Source of the DNA: Paenibacillus eucommiae
Lineage (GTDB): Bacteria > Bacillota > Bacilli > Paenibacillales > NBRC-103111
DNA: 64,000 bases
Direction: 5' to 3'
Assembly: GCF_017874215.1 (NCBI RefSeq)
Contig: NZ_JAGGLB010000018.1
Location: 140,415-204,414, forward strand
This document shows positions 24,151 to 32,549 of this stretch, in pieces. Each line of letters starts with the position of its first letter. Positions within the stretch are counted from its first letter, which is position 1. The translations under genes were made by a program, and so were the position numbers. The notes below the pieces were generated by a model. It did no database searches and had not been told where the DNA came from. It saw only the letters and a list, made by a program, of their open reading frames with translations.

Positions 24151-26610
24151 TTATAAGTTGGAGGATGCAGAGCGCACCTTGACCCGCTGCAGCCGCAAAG
24201 CGTTAAGTACGACGGACACCGAACTGAGCGCCATCGCTGCTCCCGCCACCCAAGGGGCGAGAAGTCCAATCGCGGCGATTGGAATGCCGAGCGTGTTGTA
24301 TCCGAGCGCCCAGAACAAATTCTGCCGGATATTGTTCATCGTTTTGCGGCTCATGTAGATCGCATCTGGAATGCTCGTCAGTTCGCCGCGCATCAGGGTG
24401 ACGTCCGCGGCCTCCATAGCCACATCCGTACCGGTACCAATCGCCATGCCGATATCTGCCATAGCCAGCGCCGGGGCATCATTGATGCCGTCGCCGACCA
24501 TCGCTACTTTCTTGCCCTGCGCTTGCAGCTTCTTCACTTCTTCCGCTTTGCCTTCCGGAAGCACTTCGGCGCGAACATGATCGATGCCAACTTGCTTGGC
24601 TATCGCCTGTGCGGTGCGTTCGTTGTCTCCAGTCATCATGATGACTTCAATGCCCATTTCTTTCAGCCGCGTTACGGCTTCTTTCGACGTTTCTTTGATC
24701 GTATCGGCCACCGCGACAAGACCTGCATACTTGCGGTCGATCGCGATCAGCATCGCCGTTTTCCCGTCTTCCTCCAGCCGAGTCATGCGGTCAAGCGCCT
24801 GTTCAACCGAAATTTCATATTTCGCCATCAGCTTGCGCGTACCGGCCAGGACTTCTTTGCCTTCGACGACGGCGCGGATCCCAAAGCCCGGAATCGCCTC
24901 GAATTGTTCCGTTGCCGGAAGTTCGATGCCTTTGGCTCTGATTCCGGCAACGATCGCTTCCGCAAGCGGATGCTCGGAGTCCTTCTCGGCAGCGCCAACC
25001 AAGCGAAGAAAAACAGATTCATCCATATTTGAAGCGGCAACATCCGTAAGTTCTGGCTTCCCCTTGGTTACAGTGCCGGTTTTGTCGAGAATGATCGTAT
25101 TGATCTTATGCGTGGATTCCAGATGCTCGCCCCCTTTGAACAGCACGCCAAGCTCCGCCGCGCGGCCGGACCCCGCCATAATCGATGTCGGTGTAGCGAG
25201 CCCCAGTGCGCAAGGGCAAGCGATGACCAGGATCGCAATCGCCTTCTCCAGCGCATTTGCGAAATCGCCAGGGGTAACCCAGAAGTACCAGACAACAAAC
25301 GCGGCAACCGCGATTCCTACGACGATGGGCACGAAGATGCCGGAAATCACATCTGCTACCCGTTGAATAGGTGCTTTGGAGCCCTGTGCCTCTTCCACGA
25401 CTTTAATGATTTGGGCAAGCGCCGTTTCTTTGCCGACCTTTGTCGCTTTCAATCTCAATCTGCCGTTTTTGTTGACTGTAGCGCCAATGACGGTATCTCC
25501 GGCTTTCTTATCAACTGGAATGCTCTCGCCGGTCAGCATCGATTCATCAACCGATGAGCTGCCTTCGAGCACTTCCCCATCCACCGGGATCTTCTCGCCG
25601 GGCTTCACGACCACGATGTCGCCAGCAAGCACGTCTTCAACCGGAATCGTCAACTCCTGTCCGTCCCGAATTACAAGGGCAGTTTTCGCCTGAAGGCCCA
25701 TCAGCGTCTTGATGGCTTCAGATGTGCGGCCTTTGGCCAGCGATTCAAACAGCTTTCCGAGAATGACTAGGGTGATGAGAACCGCGCTCGTTTCGTAGTA
25801 CATCGAGGGACCGTGATGAGCCATGCTGCCCATCGAAGCCCATTCAATCGTTAAGTATACGCTGTAGAAGTAGGCAGCCGACGTGCCGAGCGAAACCAGT
25901 ACGTCCATATTCGCGCTTTTATTACGCAGCGCCTTGAACGCGCCCACATAGAACTGCTTGCCGATGTAAAATTGAACCGGTGTGGCAAGTAGCAGTTGAA
26001 ACCATGGATTCATAAATAGATCCGGCATCCAGATCCAGGATAAGAACGTGAAGTGACTTACCATGGACCAGAGCAGCGGAAGAGAGAGAACGGCTGAGAT
26101 AAGCAATGTCCGCTTTTGCTGCCGAATAGCTTTCTCACGATGCTCCGCTGGATCGGCTTCGTCTTGCTTCGTAATTGCTTTATAGCCAAGTTTCTCCACG
26201 CGTTGCTGCATATCGGCAATAGACACATCCGCCGCATTGTATTCAACCCGCGCCGTTTCCATTGCAAAGTTAACGGAAGCGTTCGTGACGCCGGGCAATT
26301 TGCCGAGGCCTTTCTCGATCTTATTTGCGCAAGCCGCGCAGGTCATGCCTTCCAAACTGAAATCGACGACTTCTTTTGCCGTGCCGTAGCCAAGCTTTTT
26401 GATGGTTTCTTCCAACCGCTGGACATCCATCTTCGCCGGATCATACGTCACACTTGCCTTCTCCAAAGCGAAGTTTACGTTTGCGATTGCTACGCCGTCG
26501 AGTTTGCCAAGCCCCTTCTCGATCTTATTCGCACAGGCAGCACACGTCATGCCCGTGAGCTGCAAGGTCGTTTGATTGTTCTTCTGGTTTGTTGCGATTG
26601 CTGTTGCCAT
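24151..26610 (-). CDS. copA: Copper-exporting P1B-type ATPase
   Basis: An 819-residue CopA. Two N-terminal HMA domains, each with GMTCAACANKIEKGLGKL (near 20 and 88), eight membrane helices, the actuator motif TGES, the CPC ion site in IACPCALGLATP, the phosphorylation site DKTGTVTKG, the nucleotide HP motif SEHPLAEA and GDGINDAPAL. These define a Cu(I)-exporting ATPase. Length is normal. AAGGGG is 9 bases before the ATG. Part of copZ-copA-lipoprotein-reductase-like-glutaredoxin operon under a CsoR-type operator at 26891. Confidence 0.97.
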   Translation of the reverse strand: MATAIATNQKNNQTTLQLTGMTCAACANKIEKGLGKLDGVAIANVNFALEKASVTYDPAKMDVQRLEETIKKLGYGTAKEVVDFSLEGMTCAACANKIEKGLGKLPGVTNASVNFAMETARVEYNAADVSIADMQQRVEKLGYKAITKQDEADPAEHREKAIRQQKRTLLISAVLSLPLLWSMVSHFTFLSWIWMPDLFMNPWFQLLLATPVQFYIGKQFYVGAFKALRNKSANMDVLVSLGTSAAYFYSVYLTIEWASMGSMAHHGPSMYYETSAVLITLVILGKLFESLAKGRTSEAIKTLMGLQAKTALVIRDGQELTIPVEDVLAGDIVVVKPGEKIPVDGEVLEGSSSVDESMLTGESIPVDKKAGDTVIGATVNKNGRLRLKATKVGKETALAQIIKVVEEAQGSKAPIQRVADVISGIFVPIVVGIAVAAFVVWYFWVTPGDFANALEKAIAILVIACPCALGLATPTSIMAGSGRAAELGVLFKGGEHLESTHKINTIILDKTGTVTKGKPELTDVAASNMDESVFLRLVGAAEKDSEHPLAEAIVAGIRAKGIELPATEQFEAIPGFGIRAVVEGKEVLAGTRKLMAKYEISVEQALDRMTRLEEDGKTAMLIAIDRKYAGLVAVADTIKETSKEAVTRLKEMGIEVIMMTGDNERTAQAIAKQVGIDHVRAEVLPEGKAEEVKKLQAQGKKVAMVGDGINDAPALAMADIGMAIGTGTDVAMEAADVTLMRGELTSIPDAIYMSRKTMNNIRQNLFWALGYNTLGIPIAAIGLLAPWVAGAAMALSSVSVVLNALRLQRVKVRSASSNL

Positions 26611-26642
26611 TGGTGTTCGCCCCTTATCTCGTCATAGGTGGA

Positions 26643-26843
26643 TTAAACGACGTCGTATCCCTGTTCCTTGATCGCTTCTTTAATAGCCTTGAGGGTGACA
26701 ACGTTCTCCTCATACGATACATCCACCGTGCCGCTTGCCAGATTCACTTTGCCGGCTGCCCTGATTTCTTTCAGCGCGCCTTCAATGGAGATTACGCAAT
26801 GTTGGCAGCTCATACCTTCAACTTGCAATGTTTGTTTGGTCAT
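26643..26843 (-). CDS. copZ: Copper chaperone CopZ
   Basis: A 66-residue HMA protein with GMSCQHCVISIEGALKEI, the MxCxxC Cu(I) site, and a C-terminal KEAIKEQGYDVV helix. It hands Cu(I) to CopA and the regulator. The ATG at 26843 is better placed relative to GGAG than the TTG at 26849. First gene of the copper operon, with the promoter and operator pair at 26887-26946 just upstream. Confidence 0.95.
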   Translation of the reverse strand: MTKQTLQVEGMSCQHCVISIEGALKEIRAAGKVNLASGTVDVSYEENVVTLKAIKEAIKEQGYDVV

Positions 26844-26886
26844 GTTCAACTCGCTCCTTTATCATTCCAATGATCTTCCTGCCTGT

Positions 26887-26946
26887 AGTATACCCCTCTA
26901 CCCTATATTAAGTCAATAATTTTTTACGGTACCCATGTACCCTATA
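26887..26946 (-). promoter_or_regulatory. copZA promoter with two CsoR-type boxes
   Basis: On the minus strand -35 TTGACT (26911-26916) and -10 TATACT (26887-26892) are 18 bases apart. The plus-strand box TACCCCTCTACCCTATA (26891-26907) fills the spacer. A second box, TACCCATGTACCCTATA (26930-26946), lies upstream of the -35, 39 bases centre to centre. The two boxes differ at two positions. Confidence 0.8.
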
Positions 26947-26958
26947 ATTATAAGGGTG

Positions 26959-26984
26959 TAAAAAGCAGCATTGCTGCTGCTTGA
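26959..26984 (-). terminator. Terminator of csoR
   Basis: AAGCAGCA/TGCTGCTT perfect arms with a TTGC loop and T run on the minus strand, 17 bases after the csoR stop. Confidence 0.8.
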
Positions 26985-26998
26985 AATCGGTCCGAGCT

Positions 26999-27349
26999 TT
27001 ATTTCATCAGTTTATTGATCGTCGTCATTAATTCCGTTAATACTTCCGTATCCCCTTCTTGAATCCGTTCGATGACACAACTTTTCATATGATATTCAAG
27101 CAGCAGCTTCCCGACACCGTTCAATGAAGCTTGCACCGAAGCGATCTGATTCAACACATCATCACAGTAAATATCTTTCTCAATCATGCCCTTAATGCCG
27201 CGAACCTGTCCCTCGATTCGATTCAATCGGTTGAGCAGACCACTCTTGGCTTTATCGGAATGATGGCTCTTGCGCTCACCTTCTCCATGAGAGCAGCAGC
27301 CCGGATCTTGCTCCATCGCTTGTTCCATGAGTATCATTTCTTCGCTCAT
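26999..27349 (-). CDS. csoR: Copper-sensing repressor CsoR
   Basis: A 116-residue CsoR. The core has LLNRLNRIEGQVRGIKGMIE near 38-57, the DNA-contacting region of the family, and the Cu(I) ligands C62, H87 and C91 (YCDD, EYHMKSC), with the same 25 and 4 residue spacing as Bacillus CsoR. An N-terminal extension of ~30 residues contains GCCSHGEGERKSHH, an extra Cys/His patch. GGAGGG is 6 bases before the ATG. Its own promoter carries a matching box (27380), so it is probably autoregulated as well as controlling copZA and the DHA2 gene. Confidence 0.94.
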   Translation of the reverse strand: MSEEMILMEQAMEQDPGCCSHGEGERKSHHSDKAKSGLLNRLNRIEGQVRGIKGMIEKDIYCDDVLNQIASVQASLNGVGKLLLEYHMKSCVIERIQEGDTEVLTELMTTINKLMK

Positions 27350-27370
27350 CGAAATCCCTCCTTTTTTATT

Positions 27371-27399
27371 ATTATAGCATACCCCCCAACCCTATGCAA
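27371..27399 (-). promoter_or_regulatory. csoR promoter with CsoR-type box
   Basis: Minus strand: -35 TTGCAT (27394-27399), 17-base spacer, -10 TATAAT (27371-27376). The plus-strand box TACCCCCCAACCCTATG (27380-27396) covers the spacer. Confidence 0.75.
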
Positions 27400-27472
27400 A
27401 GAAAATATAAATTTATTAATTCGACGGTCTCCAGTCAACTACGACGATTTGGCCCGAAGCCCGATTCATGGA

Positions 27473-28918
27473 TTACATGGCTGCCGTGTTGTTTGCTTCA
27501 CCCTGCTTGGGCGAACGGATAAACAGAAACGCTAGAACTGCACCTGCAAAAGCGACGATACCTGACCACAAAAACGCTTGTTGAAAGCCTTCGTTTAGCG
27601 CGGCGACCGGGTCAACACCGCTTTGGGAAGCAGTTATTGAGCCCGCAATCGCAACCATGATGGCCAAACTGATAGCTGAACCAATCTGGTAGCTCGTATT
27701 GGCGAGACCCGATGCGAGCCCTGCTTCCTCGGGTTTTGCCCCCGACATAGCGGACATCGTAGCCGGAATATAGGCAAGCGACATGCCAAGTGCACCAAGC
27801 AAGGATGCCGGAAGAACGTTGGCGATGAAGTTACCATCAACCGGCGTATTGCCAGCGAACAGAAGCATCGAACCTCCGAGTGCAATCAATCCAATGACCA
27901 GGTTTGCTTTCATCCCGAATTTTCCGATTAATCTACCGGTAATCAAAATCATGAAGATAGCAATTAGAATCGTCATCGGCAGCAAGCCGACTCCTCCGGC
28001 GAAGGCAGAAAACTTTAGCACCTGCTGCATATAGAGATTGAGGAAATACCACAGCGGAATCCAACCACTGGCCAGCATAATGAGCGCGATATTGCCTGCA
28101 GCCAGATTGGGCGCTTTAAAAATCTTCAGTGGAACAAGCGGCTCTTTTTTAGTTGCCTGAACGATCAGGAACAGGATAAATAACACGACTCCTGAAATAA
28201 GCGTCCACAACGTGGACGGCGCTCCCCATCCATTGTGTTCTGCAGTAACAATGCCATATACCACCAGCACCAAGGCCGCTGTGACAAAGATGGAGCCAAT
28301 CACATCAATGCTGCCTTTTCTTCGCATTCCCTTGGCCAAAATTCCAGGAGACAGGAGTAACGCAATAATACCAACGGGTACGTTTATGAGAAAGGTCCAC
28401 TGCCAGCTTAGCCACTCGGTAATGACCCCACCGAGAAACACGCCGGCCGAACCGCCGGCAGCAGCTGATGCGCCCCAGAAACCTAATGCTTTCCCTAATT
28501 CTTTGGGGTTGCCGCCGAAGAGCATCATGACAATCGTTAACGCGGATGGGGCTATTAATGCGGCACCTAATCCTTGCAAGGCGCGGCCCACATTAAGCGA
28601 CTCCTCGTTCCATGCGAGTCCTGCCAGCAAAGAGGCAAGCGTCAGAATGGAAAATCCCCACATGAATATGCGTCGCTGGCCAAATAGATCGGACAATCGG
28701 CCACCGAGCAGCAGTAACCCGCCAAAGAAAATGACATACGCATTGAAAACCCACTGCAAACTTGCCTGCGAATAACCGAGCGCTCCTTTGATGGCTGGCA
28801 GTGCAACGCCGATAATGGATGTGTCCATAATCACCATAAAATTGGCAAGGCATAGTAAAGCCAGCGCCATCCAGCGCTTGGGATCTGCTTGCGGTAAAGC
28901 CTGTGCTTGATTATTCAT
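27473..28918 (-). CDS. DHA2-family MFS drug/metabolite efflux transporter
   Basis: A 481-residue transporter with about 14 hydrophobic segments. The DHA2 signature is visible (MDTSIIGVALPAIKGALGYS near 30-49, LSDLFGQRRIFMWG near 80, LQGLGAALIAPSALTIV near 115), as in EmrB/QacA exporters driven by proton motive force. Its substrate is unknown. GGAGG is 9 bases before the ATG. The promoter holds a CsoR-type operator (28982), placing this pump in the copper regulon; it could export a copper-binding compound or organic cation. Confidence 0.88.
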   Translation of the reverse strand: MNNQAQALPQADPKRWMALALLCLANFMVIMDTSIIGVALPAIKGALGYSQASLQWVFNAYVIFFGGLLLLGGRLSDLFGQRRIFMWGFSILTLASLLAGLAWNEESLNVGRALQGLGAALIAPSALTIVMMLFGGNPKELGKALGFWGASAAAGGSAGVFLGGVITEWLSWQWTFLINVPVGIIALLLSPGILAKGMRRKGSIDVIGSIFVTAALVLVVYGIVTAEHNGWGAPSTLWTLISGVVLFILFLIVQATKKEPLVPLKIFKAPNLAAGNIALIMLASGWIPLWYFLNLYMQQVLKFSAFAGGVGLLPMTILIAIFMILITGRLIGKFGMKANLVIGLIALGGSMLLFAGNTPVDGNFIANVLPASLLGALGMSLAYIPATMSAMSGAKPEEAGLASGLANTSYQIGSAISLAIMVAIAGSITASQSGVDPVAALNEGFQQAFLWSGIVAFAGAVLAFLFIRSPKQGEANNTAAM

Positions 28919-28975
28919 GATTTTCTTCCTCCCTTTTCATGCAACTCAGAATTAAAAACATCTCGTCACTACAAT

Positions 28976-29004
28976 ATAGTATAGCCCCCTACCCTATTTG
29001 TCAA
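28976..29004 (-). promoter_or_regulatory. DHA2 transporter promoter with CsoR-type box
   Basis: Minus strand: -35 TTGACA (28999-29004), 17-base spacer, -10 TACTAT (28976-28981). The plus-strand spacer 28982-28998 reads TAGCCCCCTACCCTATT, the same motif as at copZA and csoR. Confidence 0.75.
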
Positions 29005-29081
29005 GAAAGATTTGTCATCTTCTCCTCCTCTGTTGCTTCTGTAGGATCAGTTGACCTGATTTCATATTTAGAATAGAAATT

Positions 29082-29107
29082 AAAAAAAGGAACCCTCAGG
29101 GTCCCTT
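29082..29107 (-). terminator. Terminator of the glutamate dehydrogenase gene
   Basis: AAAGGAACCCT/AGGGTCCCTTT (one mismatch) with a T run on the minus strand; 46 bases after the stop codon. Confidence 0.78.
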
Positions 29108-29152
29108 TGCATTAGTTGTTAACATCTATAAAAGTACGTAAAAACCTAAAGC

Positions 29153-30439
29153 CTACAGCCATCCACGGTATCTGCTTGCTTCCGCAGCCTTCCTGATGCC
29201 GACCATATAAGCGGCCAAGCGTGGCGTGATTTTACGTGATTTTGCGTTTTCGAGTACGTTATGAACGGCTTCCACCATTTTATTTTCCAGTTGTTTGTTG
29301 ATTTCTTCTTCTGCCCAATAGTAGCCCTGATTGTTCTGCACCCACTCGAAATACGAGACGGTTACACCACCAGCATTGGCCAGCACGTCTGGAATCACAA
29401 GAATTCCCCGCTCATGCAGTCTTTCCGATGCTTCGAGCGTCGTCGGTCCATTGGCAGCTTCTACAACAAGCTGTGCCTGAATGGCATCTGCATTATCAAG
29501 CGTGATTTGGTTCTCCATGGCAGCTGGAACGAGTACGTCACATGGCAGCACCAAAAACTCTTCATTCGATAAGCGAGTTGAAAACAGGTTCGTTACACTA
29601 CCGAAGGAGTCACGCCGGTCGAGTAAATAAGGGATGTCCAATCCTTCTTCATTGTAAATACCGCCATTCACATCGCTGATTCCTACGACAGTTGCTCCCC
29701 AAGAATGCAGGATTTCTGCCAGATTACTGCCCACATTACCGAACCCTTGAATACAGACCTTCAGACCCTCCAAGGACTTTCCTTGCAGCAAAGCCGCTTC
29801 CCGTAGCGCAATAGCGGTTCCAAGCGAGGTTGCTTTTTCTCTGCCGCGGGAGCCGCCTAGTACAATGGGCTTGCCCGTAATGAAGCCCGGAGAATCATTC
29901 TCGCGGATACTGCTGTATTCGTCAAGCATCCAGGCCATGATTTGCGCGTTCGTATAAACGTCTGGGGCCGGAATATCCTTGGTCGGACCGACGATTTGGC
30001 TGATTGCTCTTACGTAGCCTCTTGCCAAACGTTCAACCTCACCAACGGACATGCTCCGCGGATCGCACACGATACCGCCTTTACCGCCGCCAAAGGGCAG
30101 ATCGAAAATTCCACATTTAATCGTCATCCAGAGAGACAGCGCCGATACTTCATCTGCTGTTACACTTGGATGAAAGCGAATTCCACCTTTGGTAGGACCT
30201 GTTGCATCATTATGTTGTGCCCTATATCCGGTGAATACCTGCACTTTGCCATCATCCATACGAACAGGAATTCTAACCGTAAGAAGCCGTAGAGGCTCTT
30301 TTAACAATTCATAGAACGATTCATTGTAACCCATAATATCTAGTGCTTTGCGGATAACTTGCTGTGTTGACACCATTATATTTTCATCAGTCGGCGGATT
30401 ACTTGCACCTACAATTACTCTTTTAACAATATTTTTCAC
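29153..30439 (-). CDS. Glu/Leu/Phe/Val dehydrogenase (glutamate dehydrogenase)
   Basis: A 428-residue NAD-type glutamate dehydrogenase like RocG/GudB. It has GPTKGGIRFHP near 80, PFGGGKGGIVCDP with the catalytic Lys near 116, PAPDVYTNAQIMAWMLDEYS, and the NAD domain with VCIQGFGNVGSNLAEIL near 228. It interconverts glutamate and 2-oxoglutarate, and mainly deaminates glutamate in these bacteria. The start is GTG with GGAGG upstream. Standalone gene with its own terminator; no neighbouring arginine or histidine genes. Confidence 0.93.
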   Translation of the reverse strand: MKNIVKRVIVGASNPPTDENIMVSTQQVIRKALDIMGYNESFYELLKEPLRLLTVRIPVRMDDGKVQVFTGYRAQHNDATGPTKGGIRFHPSVTADEVSALSLWMTIKCGIFDLPFGGGKGGIVCDPRSMSVGEVERLARGYVRAISQIVGPTKDIPAPDVYTNAQIMAWMLDEYSSIRENDSPGFITGKPIVLGGSRGREKATSLGTAIALREAALLQGKSLEGLKVCIQGFGNVGSNLAEILHSWGATVVGISDVNGGIYNEEGLDIPYLLDRRDSFGSVTNLFSTRLSNEEFLVLPCDVLVPAAMENQITLDNADAIQAQLVVEAANGPTTLEASERLHERGILVIPDVLANAGGVTVSYFEWVQNNQGYYWAEEEINKQLENKMVEAVHNVLENAKSRKITPRLAAYMVGIRKAAEASRYRGWL

Positions 30440-30712
30440 TGCGAACCTCCATATGCTGTTTTGTAAGCCTTACCTTTACTATACTTTACCAAGAGAGGCT
30501 GGCGAAAACATCCTTTGCAAATTATCTGGAAATCTCCGCACAAAAAAAATCACCGACACGCCTCGCCCACAAGACAGCTGCGGAAACCGGCGCTCAGTTC
30601 TTAAATCAAGAATCACAAAACTTCTCTTGTCGAGAGCTAGAATATCTAAAACATAGCCCTGCTTAAATATAACATAAACGTAACATTAATAACATAGCCA
30701 TTTTTACGATAT

Positions 30713-31666
30713 TTAAATTTCAATCACTTTATGAGCTATCAACCAATTGACCGACTCGCGCACGGCTTCTAAAGAAGTATACCGCGGGCTGTACCCGATC
30801 AGACGTCTTGCTTTCTCTATACTACAGTTTGGACTGCGGGATATATGATCCCAAATCACTTCGGCCTCATCCTGAGATATGGACTGGCGCAAAACCTCAA
30901 AAGGTCCATAAGATAGATTCGCTTCCTGTCCGAACCATGATGCCACTGTTTCTGCATAGCCCCTTAGCGTTACAGCTGCTGGAGATACGATGTGAAAGCT
31001 TTGGCCAATCGATTGACTCCAGTACTGGGATGCCTTAACAAAAGACTGCGCCACATCTTCAGCGTGAACGTGATGCAAGGTTTCCAGTCCATAATTCGGG
31101 AGGGTGACAGGTTGTCCAGTGGCCAAGCGAACAAACACCTGCGGATCGATATGCCCAACGGGATTGATCGGTGCCCATCCAGGTCCTACAATATGCCCGG
31201 GGTGCAGCACCGTAGCCGGAAAGCCATCTCTTCTCGCTTTAAGCTGCAAATAGGCCTCGATTTGCTCTTTCTCTATGCCATAATCACCGAAGGGACGTCG
31301 CGGCTGCTCTTCAGTTACAGGCACTTCCACGGGAGTACCGTGCACCCATATGGTGCCACAGCTGATGAAATGCTGAACATGTCCTTCAAGAGCCTCCACT
31401 AGATGCTTCGCACTATCCAGCGTAAAACATATCATATCGATAACTACGTCCGGCTGCAAAGCAGCAATTTTCGGCCCAAAGCTGCCATCCGCCTCTTCAG
31501 CACCGCGATTAGCAGTAACCTGCTTAACGGAATTCCACGCGGGATCTGCCTCGTACGGCTGGCGACTTCCTCTGCTTACATTGATCACTTCATGACCCAA
31601 ACGTACTAGCATAGGAACCAAATATGTACCCACATGCCCACTTCCGCCAATCACCACATAACGCAT
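30713..31666 (-). CDS. NAD-dependent epimerase/dehydratase-family protein
   Basis: A 317-residue extended short-chain dehydrogenase. The Rossmann motif is YVVIGGSGHVGTYLVPML at the N-terminus. The YGIEKEQIEAYL segment carries the catalytic Tyr and Lys (YxxxK) seen in nucleotide-sugar epimerases. The frame extends to 31753, but AAAGGGTG lies just upstream of the ATG at 31666 and the Rossmann fold starts there. The substrate is unknown; the neighbours give no clue. A gene-free stretch of repeat DNA follows upstream. Confidence 0.85.
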   Translation of the reverse strand: MRYVVIGGSGHVGTYLVPMLVRLGHEVINVSRGSRQPYEADPAWNSVKQVTANRGAEEADGSFGPKIAALQPDVVIDMICFTLDSAKHLVEALEGHVQHFISCGTIWVHGTPVEVPVTEEQPRRPFGDYGIEKEQIEAYLQLKARRDGFPATVLHPGHIVGPGWAPINPVGHIDPQVFVRLATGQPVTLPNYGLETLHHVHAEDVAQSFVKASQYWSQSIGQSFHIVSPAAVTLRGYAETVASWFGQEANLSYGPFEVLRQSISQDEAEVIWDHISRSPNCSIEKARRLIGYSPRYTSLEAVRESVNWLIAHKVIEI

Positions 31667-32200
31667 TGCAATCACCCTTTCATGGTACTTAAGTCCAATA
31701 TAGTAGAAAAGATAGCCTTTTAAAAGTCTACCATGTTTATGAGCCTGCTTCAAAAGTTATTATTTTGCCCGCCAAGCGTGGCCTAGAAACCTGCATATTT
31801 ACATTTTATAGGAACTTATTAATGTGTCAAATTGCTTTCCTTAGTCTTTATTGACTTGGATTGACCTACATGTCTCATTATTACTTAATTACGTAATAAC
31901 GTACATGGGACTGGCCAGATTCCGACGCTGAAGAGGGCTTTAGGCAGTTATGAACATTTTGAACGAAGCGGTAGTGGACATGAGATCCTTTATTCCCCTG
32001 AAATGAGGCCATTCCAAAAACTTGCGGACATGAGATCCCTTATTTGCCCTGAATGGGGTTCAAACAGGAGAAAAAAGCCTCGTTAAGGGCTTCTGTGTCC
32101 GTAAGCCTTCAAAACATGCGATTTTGGCACAAATAACGGCTGTGATGTCCGTAAGCCTTCGCCCCTACGTGGGTTCAAACGCAAACTTTGATATAAGACG
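31667..32200. other. Gene-free stretch with repeated elements
   Basis: I see no coding frame. An ACGTAAT-centred palindrome (ATTACTTAATTACGTAATAA area, ~31880-31900) is followed by the second copy of the 76-nt element (31971-32046) and two inverted GTCCGTAAGCC units (around 32098-32107 and 32147-32157). Confidence 0.6.
31971..32046. repeat. 76-nt duplicated element, copy B
   Basis: Gap-free match to 14625-14700 with about 8 differences. The GGACAT-AGATCC unit is repeated inside, and inverted relatives lie at ~32126-32157 (GGCACAAATAACGG..GATGTCCG), so the area can fold on itself. Confidence 0.82.
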
Positions 32201-32461
32201 ATGTATTCCCCGGATGAAAATCTTATGTCCTATGTAAGCATAGGAATTATGCGTGCTGGCAAAACGTTGGAGTTGGGCAGAGCATCGCTAAATCCAGAGG
32301 GTGTGTTTGGTATAACTTATTTTGCGCCAGGCCATACAGATACCAATGATTCGTTCGGGGTGAAGTTCCTGCGGACATTTTATGGAAGAAGAAGCAACAA
32401 TACTATAGAAGATTTAGGATCTCTAGCGAAACAAATGAGCTATCCTTGTGCGCAATTTTAA
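32201..32461 (+). CDS. Hypothetical 86-residue ORF, possible gene remnant
   Basis: An open frame from ATG 32201 with no recognisable domain. The composition is protein-like (MSYVSIGIMRAGKTLELG, GVFGITYFAPGHTDTNDSFG), but there is no good ribosome site (TAAGACG), and a stop codon lies just upstream in frame. A perfect terminator-like hairpin starts right at its stop codon, which supports either a real gene or the surviving 3' end of a larger one. I do not recognise it. Confidence 0.3.
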   Translation: MYSPDENLMSYVSIGIMRAGKTLELGRASLNPEGVFGITYFAPGHTDTNDSFGVKFLRTFYGRRSNNTIEDLGSLAKQMSYPCAQF

Positions 32462-32505
32462 ATACAGGAATAGCCGTCCATGACAGCCATTCCTGTATAT
32501 TTTAT
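32462..32505. terminator. Terminator-like hairpin (possibly bidirectional)
   Basis: ATACAGGAAT (32462-32471) and ATTCCTGTAT (32489-32498) are perfect 10-base arms, followed by ATTTTATC. Downstream of the 86-residue ORF and 45 bases past the stop of the barrel protein on the other strand. Confidence 0.78.
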
Positions 32506-32549
32506 CCCTTAGTCTATCAAGGCTTCCCCTAATAGAAAAGGATGCGCCA

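Noticed and set aside
24584..25366. 260-residue plus-strand frame inside copA
   Set aside because: It is the antisense of a well-formed CopA gene, rich in Ser and Ala as antisense frames of GC-biased genes are, with no ribosome site or family motif.
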